This document shows, one piece after another, positions 17,416-26,293 of a stretch of DNA of 64,000 nt. The stretch lies in assembly GCA_963691835.1 (NCBI GenBank), contig OY829383.1, positions 1,550,001 to 1,614,000 on the forward strand, read 5' to 3'. The stretch comes from G963691835 sp963691835. Lineage in GTDB: Bacteria > Pseudomonadota > Alphaproteobacteria > Thalassobaculales > Thalassobaculaceae. The notes beneath the pieces were generated by a model. It had not been told where the DNA came from. It made no database searches and saw only the letters and a program-made list of their open reading frames with translations. Made by a program: the position numbers and the translations under genes. Each line of letters opens with the position of its first letter. Within the stretch, counting starts at the first letter, position 1.

Positions 17416-19209
17416 CTAGAGGCCTTCGTTGAAGTCGTCCAGCAAGGCGGCGATCCGCCCCTCGTCGGACTGATCCAATATGGCCTCCGCCCGGCGCGCG
17501 GCGGGGGCCACGTCTATGTTGCGGATGCGCTGCTTCACCCTGGGAATGCTGCGGGCGGACATGGACAGCTCCCGCACCCCCATGCCCAAGAGGACCGGGG
17601 CATAGCGCGGCTCCCCCGCCATCTCCCCGCAGATGGAGACGGGGATGTCGTTCCGCCGGGCGGAGGCGACCGTCGCCTGGATTAGCCGCAACACCGCAGG
17701 GTGAAGCGGGTTGTAGAGCCCGGCCACCTGCTCCGCCCCCCGGTCGATGGCGAGTGTGTACATGGTGAGGTCGTTGGTGCCGATCGCGAAGAAGTCCGAC
17801 GCCTGGGCCAGCGCATCGGCCACCAATGCCGCCCCCGGCACCTCGATCATCACCCCCAGCGGCGGGGGCGTTTCCGGCAACGGCACCTTCCGCCGCTTCA
17901 GCCGGGAGATCACCTTGTTCAAGATCTTACGGACCACCCGGACCTGCTGCACCGACGAGATCATCGGCAGCAGAATGCGCACCGGCCCGTGCGCCGCGGC
18001 CCGGAGGATCGCGGCCAGTTGGGTCTCAAACAGCTTCGGCTCCAAAAGCGAGAAGCGGATGGCGCGGAGACCGAGTGCCGGATTGGCGGACGTGGCGATC
18101 TTATCCCCCAGTGCCGTGGCCAGCTTCTCACCGCCGACATCCAAGGTCCGGATGGTGACGGGCCGCCCGGCCATGCCTTCCACGATTTCCCGCAGGGTCT
18201 CGTACTGCTCGTCCTCGGTCGGCAGGGTCACCCGGTTCATGAACATGAACTCAGTACGGAGAAGCCCGACACCCTCCGCACCCGCCCGGTCCGCAGCCTC
18301 AACCTCGCGGGGGAGTTCGAGATTGGCGTGGAGAACGATGTGCGTGCTGTCCTTCGTCTGGGCCGGCAGGGTCCTGAGCCGCGCAAGCTGCCGCTCTAGC
18401 CTGTCGCGGGCCTCTACTTTCCGCTTGTAGTCGGCGATCGTGTGCGGTTCGGGGTCGACGACGATCCGCCCGGCTTCCCCATCCACGATGACGGTCGCAC
18501 CGGACGCGATGGAGCGGGGCGCCGACGGCGCGCCAAGCACCGCCGGGATGCCGAGAGACCGCGCCATGATCGCCGTATGACTCTCCGGCCCGCCCACGGC
18601 GGTGACAAAGGCTGAGACCTTCTCCGGATCCATCAGGGCCGTGTCGGCCGGGCTAAGCTCGTCGGCGATGACGATCGCGCCCTCCGGCAGTTTGGAGAAT
18701 GCCTGATAAGGCTTCTCGGTCAGATGCCGGACGATGCGCGCGCCCGCCTCCCGTACGTCCTGAACCCGGGAGGCAATGTACTCGTCCTCCACCGCCGCCA
18801 TGGTGCGGGCAACCTCGTGCACCACGGCCTGGATGGCCGCTTCCGCGTTGATCCGCCGTTCCTCGATCCGCTTCTCCGCCGCACCGACGATGCGGGAGGA
18901 CGTGAGCATGCCCGCATGCGCCTCCAGCATCAGGACCAGATCCTCGGCGATCGCCTTGGGGAGGCTCGTCGCCTTCGCCTCCAGCTTCTCTACCTGGCGC
19001 CGTGCCTTGGCGACGGCTGAGCGGAGGCGGGCGACCTCCGTCTTCACCGATGAGGTCGGGATCTGGTACTCCGGCACATCGCCCAGACGGTTTTCCACCA
19101 CATGAGCCGGACCAATGGCGATCCCCGGGGACACGCCCACCCCATCGATCGCCCGTTCCAGCGGGTCCGTTCCGTTAGAATTCTGCGGCGGTGTCGAGTC
19201 AGTCTTCAT
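17416..19209 (-). CDS. ptsI: Phosphoenolpyruvate-protein phosphotransferase (PTS enzyme I)
   Basis: Enzyme I takes phosphate from PEP and passes it to HPr. The 597-residue protein begins with the EI N-terminal domain (GVGVSPGIAIGPAHV), has the phosphohistidine at His211 (GGPESHTAIMAR), the PEP-binding region with GLLRTEFMFM and IRTLDVGG, and the C-terminal catalytic Cys in VSICGEMAG. No N-terminal GAF domain is present, so it is not the PtsP form. ATG 19209 overlaps the HPr stop by 11 bases; the longer frame to 19278 runs inside HPr. With HPr and EIIA but no sugar permease nearby it serves a regulatory PTS. Confidence 0.95.
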   Translation of the reverse strand: MKTDSTPPQNSNGTDPLERAIDGVGVSPGIAIGPAHVVENRLGDVPEYQIPTSSVKTEVARLRSAVAKARRQVEKLEAKATSLPKAIAEDLVLMLEAHAGMLTSSRIVGAAEKRIEERRINAEAAIQAVVHEVARTMAAVEDEYIASRVQDVREAGARIVRHLTEKPYQAFSKLPEGAIVIADELSPADTALMDPEKVSAFVTAVGGPESHTAIMARSLGIPAVLGAPSAPRSIASGATVIVDGEAGRIVVDPEPHTIADYKRKVEARDRLERQLARLRTLPAQTKDSTHIVLHANLELPREVEAADRAGAEGVGLLRTEFMFMNRVTLPTEDEQYETLREIVEGMAGRPVTIRTLDVGGEKLATALGDKIATSANPALGLRAIRFSLLEPKLFETQLAAILRAAAHGPVRILLPMISSVQQVRVVRKILNKVISRLKRRKVPLPETPPPLGVMIEVPGAALVADALAQASDFFAIGTNDLTMYTLAIDRGAEQVAGLYNPLHPAVLRLIQATVASARRNDIPVSICGEMAGEPRYAPVLLGMGVRELSMSARSIPRVKQRIRNIDVAPAARRAEAILDQSDEGRIAALLDDFNEGL

Positions 19210-19495
19210 CGAACTTCGCCTCGACCATCGTGCGGATCGCCTCAAGCGCCGCCGCCGCGTCCCCGCCGCTAGCCGCAACGTCGATCGACGTGCCCGGTCC
19301 AGCCCCGAGCATCATGAGTCCCATAATGGACCGGCCAGATACCGTCTCCCCATCCTTGGTGACCCAGACCTCGGCCTCGAATCCTTCGACCAGACGTACG
19401 AATTTCGCAGCCGCCCGTGCGTGCAGGCCACGCTTGTTCCGGATCATGATGGTCTCGGCCGCGTCCGCATCCGGGCCGGTCGGGTCGGCTGTCAA
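19199..19495 (-). CDS. ptsH: HPr phosphocarrier protein
   Basis: Small PTS carrier that receives phosphate from EI on a histidine and hands it to EIIA. The 98-residue product has the active site NKRGLHARAAAKF (His25) and the regulatory-site motif GRSIMGLMMLG with Ser56 in the place phosphorylated by HprK in other bacteria. An N-terminal extension of about 15 residues precedes the conserved fold. The start overlaps the EIIA stop by four bases (ATGA) and the end overlaps the EI start, so the three genes are translationally coupled. Confidence 0.95.
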   Translation of the reverse strand: MTADPTGPDADAAETIMIRNKRGLHARAAAKFVRLVEGFEAEVWVTKDGETVSGRSIMGLMMLGAGPGTSIDVAASGGDAAAALEAIRTMVEAKFDED

Positions 19496-19932
19496 CTTGC
19501 CCCTCCGCCCTGGCCCCCGCCCAGGATCTGCGAGGCGATGCGGATGTACTTCTGGCCGGCGGCCTGTGCCTCCCGTGCCGCGGCCGCCATATCTACCGTC
19601 GAGCGCACCCCAGCCAGCTTCACAAGCATCGGCAGGTTCACCCCCGCGATCACCTCGATCGGCGCCTTGTCCATGATGGAGATCGCCAGATTGGACGGTG
19701 TGCCGCCGAACATGTCCGTGAGCACGATGACGCCGCGCCCGCCGTCCACTTCTTCGACCCGGGCGAGGATATCAGCGCGGCGCACCTCCATATCGTCCTC
19801 CGGGCCGATGCAGACCACCGCCGTCTTGTCTTGCTGTCCCACCACGTGCTGCATGGCGGCCAGCAACTCCAACGCCAAGTCGCCATGGGTCACGAGAACC
19901 AATCCGATTGGAGTGGTCGATTTGTCGGTCAT
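19492..19932 (-). CDS. PTS EIIA domain protein, mannose/fructose (ManX) type
   Basis: The 146-residue protein is a stand-alone EIIA of the mannose family: GLVLVTHGDLA carries the phosphorylatable His16, followed by VIVLTDMFGGTPSN and IEVIAGVNLPML, all family signatures. In alphaproteobacteria without a matching permease it acts as the output phospho-acceptor of the regulatory PTS. ATG 19932 is chosen; GTG 19950 would add six residues. A Gly-rich tail (LGGGQGGGAS) ends the protein. Confidence 0.92.
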   Translation of the reverse strand: MTDKSTTPIGLVLVTHGDLALELLAAMQHVVGQQDKTAVVCIGPEDDMEVRRADILARVEEVDGGRGVIVLTDMFGGTPSNLAISIMDKAPIEVIAGVNLPMLVKLAGVRSTVDMAAAAREAQAAGQKYIRIASQILGGGQGGGAS

Positions 19933-20037
19933 CAGGTCAGCGTCCTCCACCGTCGCTGGTCCGCCGCCCGCGCAACGGCTCTATCACGGCTTTCAGCCTA
20001 GGGTTTTTAGGCAAGAGTCCCCCAAGCGGAACACCGG

Positions 20038-20955
20038 TCAAAGCCCTGGGGCCGGACGGTCCACGTCCCGATGACGGAGCGTGACAGGTGTCCCTTGGGC
20101 GCGCAACCAACCGGTAAGTCGCTCAGCGGTATAGACGGATCGGTGCCGTCCCCCGGTACAGCCGATGGCGATGGTCAGGTAGCTCTTCCCCTCAGCCACG
20201 AACCGGGGCAGCAACGGCTCCACCATACCGGTCACATGGCTCATAAAACCCTCAAACATCGGATCGGCGGATACGTGGGCCGCAACCCCGGGGTCACGGC
20301 CGTCCTGAAGCTTGAGTTCAGGGACGTAGTGGGGGTTCGACAGGAACCGCACATCGAACACCATGTCCGCATCCCGCGGGAGCCCATGGCGGAAGGCGAA
20401 CGAGACGACAGAGACCGATAGGCCGGCCGAGCGGTCGAGTCCCAGACGGCGTGAGAGCTCTTCCCGGAAGGTCGCGACCGATGTGGTCGAGCTGTCGATG
20501 ATGATGTCCGCGCGGTCCCGGATCTGCCACATCAGGCTCCGCTCCACCCGGATGCCGTCGACGACCGGCCGGTCCACCGCGAGCGGATGGCGGCGCCGCG
20601 TCTCCGTGAAGCGCCTGATGAGCACATCGTCATCGCATTCCATGAAGACCACTTTGGTCACCGCATCTGCACGCGCCTGAAGACGCTCAAGTTCCGATAG
20701 GAACCGGTCGGTTCCGAAATCCCGGGTCCGCGTGTCGAGGCCGACGACGATTCGCCGATGGTCCGGCGCATCCGCGCCATCGATGCCACTCAGAAGGGAG
20801 GGGAGAAGCGACAACGGCAGATTGTCGACGGCTTCGTAGCCCGCGTCCTCCAATGCCTTGAGACACGATGTACGTCCGGCACCGGACAGGCCGGTCACCA
20901 ACACCAGTTCGGTTTTTGCTGCCGGACCGGGGGGCATCTCGGAGGGCGCGGTCAT
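20038..20955 (-). CDS. rapZ: RNase adapter / nucleotide-binding protein RapZ (YvcJ family)
   Basis: The 305-residue product has the Walker A motif VTGLSGAGRTS near residue 20, followed by the family motif GYEAVDNLPLSLL, and the conserved C-terminal domain with VFDVRFLSNPHYVPEL, SYLTIAIGCTGGRHRSV. In E. coli RapZ controls glucosamine-6-phosphate synthase through small RNAs; in alphaproteobacteria it sits between hprK and the PTS genes, and its role there is less clear. ATG 20955 overlaps the hprK stop by four bases, so the two are coupled. An 82-base gap separates it from the EIIA start codon in the longer frame. Confidence 0.95.
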   Translation of the reverse strand: MTAPSEMPPGPAAKTELVLVTGLSGAGRTSCLKALEDAGYEAVDNLPLSLLPSLLSGIDGADAPDHRRIVVGLDTRTRDFGTDRFLSELERLQARADAVTKVVFMECDDDVLIRRFTETRRRHPLAVDRPVVDGIRVERSLMWQIRDRADIIIDSSTTSVATFREELSRRLGLDRSAGLSVSVVSFAFRHGLPRDADMVFDVRFLSNPHYVPELKLQDGRDPGVAAHVSADPMFEGFMSHVTGMVEPLLPRFVAEGKSYLTIAIGCTGGRHRSVYTAERLTGWLRAQGTPVTLRHRDVDRPAPGL

Positions 20956-21371
20956 GGCCAAAGCTGCCCGAACAGGGCGACTTCGATCTTGACGACCGCC
21001 GAGACTTCAAACGGCGCGAGGCCAAGCAGCGGGACGTCGACGTCGAGATAGGTGCAGTGGCGCGGATCCGGATATCTGTCGACCTGGTCCGGCGGCATCA
21101 TATCGACCACCAGCGCCAGGGGTGCGCGTTGAAGATGGTCGACGGTGACGATGCCGACGCCACGAACCTCGATCTGGCCCACATGCCGGTCCGTCGAGGT
21201 CGCGAGCACCTGGTCTTCCTCCCGGATCAACCGCGTGCGGTCGTCCGCTATGAGTTTGCCGCCCGACTTGACCACGCGCAGGGCGAGATCGGATTTACCG
21301 CTTCCGGACGGCCCCCGGAACAACACGGCTCGACCGTCCATGGCGACACATGTGCCCCAAACCGTTTCCAT
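20952..21371 (-). CDS. hprK: HPr kinase/phosphorylase, short alphaproteobacterial form
   Basis: The 139-residue protein corresponds to only the C-terminal catalytic domain of firmicute HprK (about 310 residues). It has the P-loop RGPSGSGKSDLALR near residues 20-30, LIADDRT and the signature GQIEVRGVGIVTV. This short form is normal in alphaproteobacteria and phosphorylates HPr on the serine of its SIMG motif. ATG 21371 gives the family-typical start TCVAMDGRAVLF; GTG 21392 would add seven residues. It lies between chvG and rapZ. Confidence 0.93.
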   Translation of the reverse strand: METVWGTCVAMDGRAVLFRGPSGSGKSDLALRVVKSGGKLIADDRTRLIREEDQVLATSTDRHVGQIEVRGVGIVTVDHLQRAPLALVVDMMPPDQVDRYPDPRHCTYLDVDVPLLGLAPFEVSAVVKIEVALFGQLWP

Positions 21372-21464
21372 CTCGCCGTCCCGCCGCAGCACCGTGGCCG
21401 ACCACCTGGACCACCCCCCAGGATCGGGCTCAGCAATACCATAACGTCCTACCGTTTCGGCAAG

Positions 21465-23156
21465 TTATCGACGCGATGACGCTTGCTCCAGCCGCGGAAT
21501 TCGAACGTAAAAGGCCGCTCCGGTGACGGTGCCCGCCTCATCCAGACGGTTGTCAGCCCAGATTGCGCCGCCATGGGCTTCGATGATCTGTTTGGAGATC
21601 GACAGACCCAAGCCCGAGTGCGTGCCGAACTTCTCTCCTTCCGGCCGCTCCGAATAGAACCGGTCGAAGATCGCATCGAGCTTGGCTGGCGGGACCCCGG
21701 GCCCCTCGTCCGTGACGGAAACAACGATGTGGTCGTCGTCGCGATGGCCGGACAGGTGAATGACCCCGCCTTCCGGCGAGAAGCTTTCCGCGTTGCCGAG
21801 AAGATTGCGGACAACCTGGACAAGTCTGTCTTCATGCCCCCGGACCTCCAAGAGATCCTCCTCCGGCACAGAACATTCCAATCGGATGCGCCGGTCCGCG
21901 GCACCGGCTTGGTGCACATCGATCAGGGTTTCCAGCATCCGGGCCATCGGGACCGTTTCCGTTTCCGCCCGGCTGAGCTCGGCATCAAGGCGGGACGCCT
22001 CCGAGATGTCCGTGATCAACCGGTCGAGCCGGTCCACATCGTCCATGACTATCGACAAAAGGCGCGCGCGCTGCTCCGGATCCTCGATCCGGGTAACCGT
22101 CTCGACCGCACTCCGGACCGAGGTCAGAGGGTTCTTGATCTCATGGGCGACGTCGGCCGCGAACCGCTCGGTCGCATCCATGCGCTGCCAAAGATCTTCC
22201 GTCATGGCACGGAAACTTCGGGCTAGATCGCCGATCTCATCCCGGCGGGGACCGAAGTCCGGCAGCACTTGCACGCGGCTCCGGTTCACCCGGACGCCCT
22301 CCGCCGCTGCGGCCAATCGTTGGATGGGGCGGGTAATGGTGCCAGCGAGGTAGAGGGAAAGAAGGACGGTCACCGTGAAGACCACGGCGAAGACGCCCAG
22401 GATTTCAAAGCGGACCGACCGAACCGCCGCGTCGATCTTCCCGCCCTCTGTCGACAGCATCAGGGCGCCGCGCACCTGCTTATAGCTTTGCACGGGGATG
22501 GCGACGCTGAGGACGAGATCCCCGTTCCGGTCAACCCGGACGGCACTAGCGACCCGACCGGACAGGGCTTGGAGCACCTCGTTGTAGTGATCGGCCCTCT
22601 GCAGGGCCTGCTCCATGTAGCGGGGCATCTCCCCGCGCCGGGGCAGCCAGTTGACGATATCGTCGTAGACCTTGTTGGCCCAATCCCGGAACGGCACCGC
22701 CGACGGTGGCTCCGGCGGCGGCAAGGGCTCCATCCGGACGAGACCGCCCGGCCTGCCAATGATCAGACTGTCGGCAATGATCGTCCCATCCGATAGAAAG
22801 ACACGGGACCGGATCTGAAGGCTGGCACCGGCTCGACGCACCATCCGCCGAACCACCTCGTTCGAAAGCGGCGAGTCCGCCAGGACCGTCCGGTCCGACG
22901 CGATCTCACCGATGGCCCTCGCAAAGATCTCACCCTGGCGCGTCAACGCCTCGATCTCCGCCCGGATCAGGCTGTTCTGGTAGCGGTCGAGGTAGAGGAC
23001 TCCGACAAAGAGGATGGCGACAGCAAACAGGTTGATGGCCAGGATACGAGCCGTCAGCACGGAGAAGCGCCGCCGCGTCCGCCCGCGCGCGCTGTCCGTT
23101 CCGCGCCGCCCAAGACCGCGCGCACTTCCGTTGCGTTCCGGTGCTCCGTCGACCAT
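21465..23156 (-). CDS. chvG: Sensor histidine kinase ChvG (ExoS)
   Basis: The 563-residue kinase has two membrane segments (about residues 39-57 and 252-272) around a periplasmic sensor region of about 195 residues, a HAMP linker, the dimerisation domain with the phospho-accepting His338 in ADVAHEIKNPLTS, and the ATPase domain with NLLGNAESFSP, VTDEGPGVP and SGLGLSISKQI. ChvG senses acid or envelope stress in rhizobia and signals to ChvI. It lies 70 bases downstream of chvI and ahead of hprK, the usual alphaproteobacterial order. The basic, Arg-rich N-terminus (residues 8-30) is long; a later start is possible. Confidence 0.93.
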   Translation of the reverse strand: MVDGAPERNGSARGLGRRGTDSARGRTRRRFSVLTARILAINLFAVAILFVGVLYLDRYQNSLIRAEIEALTRQGEIFARAIGEIASDRTVLADSPLSNEVVRRMVRRAGASLQIRSRVFLSDGTIIADSLIIGRPGGLVRMEPLPPPEPPSAVPFRDWANKVYDDIVNWLPRRGEMPRYMEQALQRADHYNEVLQALSGRVASAVRVDRNGDLVLSVAIPVQSYKQVRGALMLSTEGGKIDAAVRSVRFEILGVFAVVFTVTVLLSLYLAGTITRPIQRLAAAAEGVRVNRSRVQVLPDFGPRRDEIGDLARSFRAMTEDLWQRMDATERFAADVAHEIKNPLTSVRSAVETVTRIEDPEQRARLLSIVMDDVDRLDRLITDISEASRLDAELSRAETETVPMARMLETLIDVHQAGAADRRIRLECSVPEEDLLEVRGHEDRLVQVVRNLLGNAESFSPEGGVIHLSGHRDDDHIVVSVTDEGPGVPPAKLDAIFDRFYSERPEGEKFGTHSGLGLSISKQIIEAHGGAIWADNRLDEAGTVTGAAFYVRIPRLEQASSRR

Positions 23157-23226
23157 GCCGGCCGTTGCCCCTGCCCCCTTGGTATTGCCGGGTCCCGATC
23201 ATGCCCCGGCGCGAAACAGTCGCGGA

Positions 23227-23925
23227 TCAGACCTGACGGTAGCGGTATCCGACGCCGTACAAGGTCTCGATCTGATTAAAGTCGTCGTCAACGGCTTTGA
23301 ACTTCTTTCGCACCCGTTTGATGTGGCTGTCTATGGTCCGGTCATCGACGTAGATCGACTCGCCATAGGCCGCGTCCATAAGCTGGTCCCGGCTCTTCAC
23401 ATGCCCCGGACGGGAAGCAAGGGCCTTCAAAATCAGGAACTCTGTCACCGTCAAGGCCACAGGGTCGTTCTTCCATGCGCAAAGATGGCGTGAACTGTCC
23501 AAGAGCAACTCACCCCGGACCATGGAACCGTCGCCCGTCGGGCTGCCCTCGTCCTGCGCCAAGTCCTGACGCCGGAGCAACGCCCGGATCCGCTCGATCA
23601 GCAGACGCTGGGAGAAGGGCTTTTTGATGTAGTCGTCGGCGCCCATGCGCAGACCGAGGACTTCGTCCACCTCATCGTCTTTTGAGGTCAGGAAGATCAC
23701 GGGCAGCGTGGAACTCTTCCGCAGCCTTTGAAGCAACTCCATGCCGTCGAGCCGGGGCATCTTGATGTCGAGCACCGCGAGATCGACCGGACGTTGCTGA
23801 AGGCCTCGAAGCGCCTCTTCGCCGTCCTTGTAGGTGCGGACGTCGAAGCCCTCGGCTTCCAGCGCCATAGAAACCGACGTGAGAATGTTCTTATCGTCAT
23901 CCACAAGCGCGATCGTGTTGGCCAT
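23227..23925 (-). CDS. chvI: Response regulator ChvI (OmpR family)
   Basis: The 232-residue product has a receiver domain with acidic pocket Asp9-Asp11, phospho-acceptor Asp53 (VLDIKMP) and the conserved Lys in DYIKKPFS, then a winged-helix DNA-binding domain (LTVTEFLILKALASRPG, DDRTIDSHIKRVRKKF, YGVGYRY). The first residues NTIALVDDDKNILTSVS are typical of ChvI. It heads the chvI-chvG-hprK-rapZ-EIIA-HPr-EI series, with short gaps or overlaps throughout, so much of the set may be co-expressed. The divergent gene on its left side of transcription is a HugZ-like protein. Confidence 0.95.
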   Translation of the reverse strand: MANTIALVDDDKNILTSVSMALEAEGFDVRTYKDGEEALRGLQQRPVDLAVLDIKMPRLDGMELLQRLRKSSTLPVIFLTSKDDEVDEVLGLRMGADDYIKKPFSQRLLIERIRALLRRQDLAQDEGSPTGDGSMVRGELLLDSSRHLCAWKNDPVALTVTEFLILKALASRPGHVKSRDQLMDAAYGESIYVDDRTIDSHIKRVRKKFKAVDDDFNQIETLYGVGYRYRQV

Positions 23926-24063
23926 GTCGGTTTCCCCTTCGGCTCCCCTTTGCGTTCACAATGACATATGTAGGGGTGGTTTGGGGCGCTCGCACGACCG
24001 ATCCTCGGGCGTCCGTGGCGAAATCGAGGCCATTTCGTGGCAACCGGCCCTGTTGGAGGGGAC

Positions 24064-24846
24064 ATGACGACCCGCGACGAAGACGCAGGTGAGCCGTCCC
24101 TGGCTGAGCCAACACCCCTTTTGTCCGTTCGCCGTCTGATGCGCTCTTCGGACCGGGCCGCCCTGTCCACCGCGCAGCGGGATGGCGACGGCTGGCCCTA
24201 TGGCTCCCTTGTCCTTGTTGCGTCCGATACCGACGCCGCCCCGCTTCTGCTGATATCCACCCTGGCGGACCACACCAAAAACCTTCTCGAGGACGACCGC
24301 GCGTCGCTGTTGTTCGATGGAACAGGCGGTCTCGATGACCCTCTAACTGGCGCCCGCGCGACCGTAATGGGCCGGATGCAGCGGATCGCGGAGGGTCCTG
24401 ATCTTGACCGTGCGCGGCGGCGGTTCGTCTCCCGGCACCCGTCCGCGGAGATGTATGTCGGATTTGGCGACTTCGCGTTCTGGCGGCTTGAACCAGCCAG
24501 AGCGCATCTCGTCGCCGGCTTCGGGAAGATCCATTGGATCGATGGGGCCGGACTTCTCGGACAGAAGGGTCTGCCGCTGGACGCGCGGGAATCCGACGTG
24601 GTCGAGCACATGAACGAGGATCACGCCGACGCGATAGATCTCTATGCCCGGGTGTTGCTCAGGCTGGAGGGCGAGGGTTGGCACATGACCGGGTGCGATC
24701 CGGACGGCATCGACCTCCGATTGGCGGGGCGTGTCGCGCGGCTCGACTTCGATTCACCCGTCGAAGATGCCGAGGGCGCGCGCCGGGCGCTGGTTGTCTT
24801 GGTCAAGCGCGCCCGCGCCATGGCAGCCGCTTCCGGAGATCAATAG
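24064..24846 (+). CDS. HugZ-like flavin/heme split-barrel protein (pyridoxamine-phosphate-oxidase fold, DUF2470)
   Basis: The 260-residue product has an N-terminal PNPOx-like split barrel (ALSTAQRDGDGWPYGSLV, ISTLADHTKNL, GRMQRIAEG, RRRFVSRHPSA, GFGDFAFWRLEP) and a C-terminal DUF2470 domain beginning VVEHMNEDHADAI. That domain pair is typical of HugZ/HutZ-like proteins that bind or degrade heme, and of related proteins without heme activity. ATG 24064 follows TTGGAGGGG; an extension to 24037 has no support. It is divergent from chvI with 138 bases between starts. No heme uptake genes are near, so the heme link is only by family. Confidence 0.82.
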   Translation: MTTRDEDAGEPSLAEPTPLLSVRRLMRSSDRAALSTAQRDGDGWPYGSLVLVASDTDAAPLLLISTLADHTKNLLEDDRASLLFDGTGGLDDPLTGARATVMGRMQRIAEGPDLDRARRRFVSRHPSAEMYVGFGDFAFWRLEPARAHLVAGFGKIHWIDGAGLLGQKGLPLDARESDVVEHMNEDHADAIDLYARVLLRLEGEGWHMTGCDPDGIDLRLAGRVARLDFDSPVEDAEGARRALVVLVKRARAMAAASGDQ

Positions 24847-24925
24847 CGCGCGCAACGGCTTGTGCCGGACGAGCATCCGAACTATGTCGACCCGGTGACA
24901 AAACCGACCGAGCCGAGGAGTCCTC

Positions 24926-26272
24926 ATGTCCGGCGAAGCATCCCTGTCCCTTCTTCAGGACCTCGTCGCCAAGGCGAAAGCCGCAGGCGCCGACGCTGCC
25001 GACGCGATCCGGTTGGAGAGCCAGTCCCTGTCGGTGGAACGGCGGCTTCGCGAGCCCGAGGCGATCGAGCGGTCGGAAGATAATGATATTGGCCTTCGTG
25101 TCCTGATCGGGGGCAGGCAGGCCTGCGTCTCCTCGACCGACGACAGCGCAGCCGCTCTGGCGGAGTTGGTGGAGCGCGCCGTCGCCATGGCGAAAGTGGC
25201 GCCGGAGGACCCCTATGCCGGGCTGGCGGAGCCGGATCAGATCACCTCGACCTTCCCCGACATCGACATGTTCGATCCCGAAGAGCCCTCGGCGGAGAGA
25301 CTGTCAGAGTTGGCCAGCGAGGCGGAGGAGGCGGCGCTCTCCGTCGACGGTGTGACGAATTCCGACGGCGCGTCCGCGTTCTGGGGGCTGACCGCCGTCG
25401 CTCTTGCCGCGTCGAACGGCTTCACCGGGGTCTACAAGCGAACAAGCCACGGCGTCTCCGCCGTCATGCTGGCCGGCTCCGGTCAGGACATGCAGCGGGA
25501 CTATGACTACACCTCCACCGTCTTCGCCGAAGATCTGGAGTCTCCCGCCGCCATTGGCAGACGCGCTGGGGAACGGGCGGTCCGTCGCCTCAATCCCCGC
25601 AAGGCGGACAGTAGGATGGTACCGGTGGTCTATGACCCCCGCGTCTCCCGCAGCATTGTCGGCCACCTCGCCCGCGCCATTTCCGGCTCCTCGGTCGCGC
25701 GCGGCACCAGTTTCCTCAAGGATCGCATGGGCGAGGCCGTCATGGGGGCCGGGATCTCCATCGTCGATGATCCCGTGATCAAACGCGGTCTCCGGTCCCG
25801 GCCTTTCGACGCGGAAGGTCATGCGACGGTCCGGCGCGACATGGTACATGGCGGGGTTCTGAATAGCTGGGTCCTCGATCTTGCGACGGGGCGACAGCTT
25901 GGGCTTCCGAGCACGGGGCATGCGGGACGGGGTACCGGCGGCCCGCCGTCCCCCTCGCCATCCAATCTCTTCATGGAGCCGGGCACCGCATCGCCCGAGG
26001 ACCTCATCGGCGACATCGAGGATGGGCTCTACCTGACCGAACTCATGGGCAGCAGCGTCAGCATCGTTACCGGTGATTACAGCCGAGGTGCGGGCGGCTT
26101 CTGGATCGAGAAGGGTGAGATCACCTATCCGGTCAGCGAAATTACCGTCGCGGGCAACCTGAAAGACATGTTCATGGCGATCACGCCCGCCTCTGACTTG
26201 GTGCGGAAGTATGGGACCGATGCGCCCACCCTTCGGATCGACGGTATGACAGTTGCCGGCCCTGGATCCTGA
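24926..26272 (+). CDS. pmbA: Metalloprotease-related protein PmbA/TldE
   Basis: TldE/PmbA pairs with TldD to form a heterodimeric metalloprotease that matures peptides such as microcins and degrades unfolded peptides; TldD carries the zinc site and PmbA does not. The 448-residue product has the family features: ADAADAIRLESQSLSVERR near the N-terminus, NDIGLRVLIGGRQACVSST, SNGFTGVYKRTSHGVSAV, and the C-terminal SIVTGDYSRGAGGFWIEKGE plus SEITVAGNLKDMF. No HExxxH motif is present, as expected. It starts 79 bases after the HugZ-like gene and converges on uppP. tldD is not in this window. Confidence 0.92.
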   Translation: MSGEASLSLLQDLVAKAKAAGADAADAIRLESQSLSVERRLREPEAIERSEDNDIGLRVLIGGRQACVSSTDDSAAALAELVERAVAMAKVAPEDPYAGLAEPDQITSTFPDIDMFDPEEPSAERLSELASEAEEAALSVDGVTNSDGASAFWGLTAVALAASNGFTGVYKRTSHGVSAVMLAGSGQDMQRDYDYTSTVFAEDLESPAAIGRRAGERAVRRLNPRKADSRMVPVVYDPRVSRSIVGHLARAISGSSVARGTSFLKDRMGEAVMGAGISIVDDPVIKRGLRSRPFDAEGHATVRRDMVHGGVLNSWVLDLATGRQLGLPSTGHAGRGTGGPPSPSPSNLFMEPGTASPEDLIGDIEDGLYLTELMGSSVSIVTGDYSRGAGGFWIEKGEITYPVSEITVAGNLKDMFMAITPASDLVRKYGTDAPTLRIDGMTVAGPGS

Positions 26273-26293
26273 TCTGTTCGGGATCGCTTGGGG

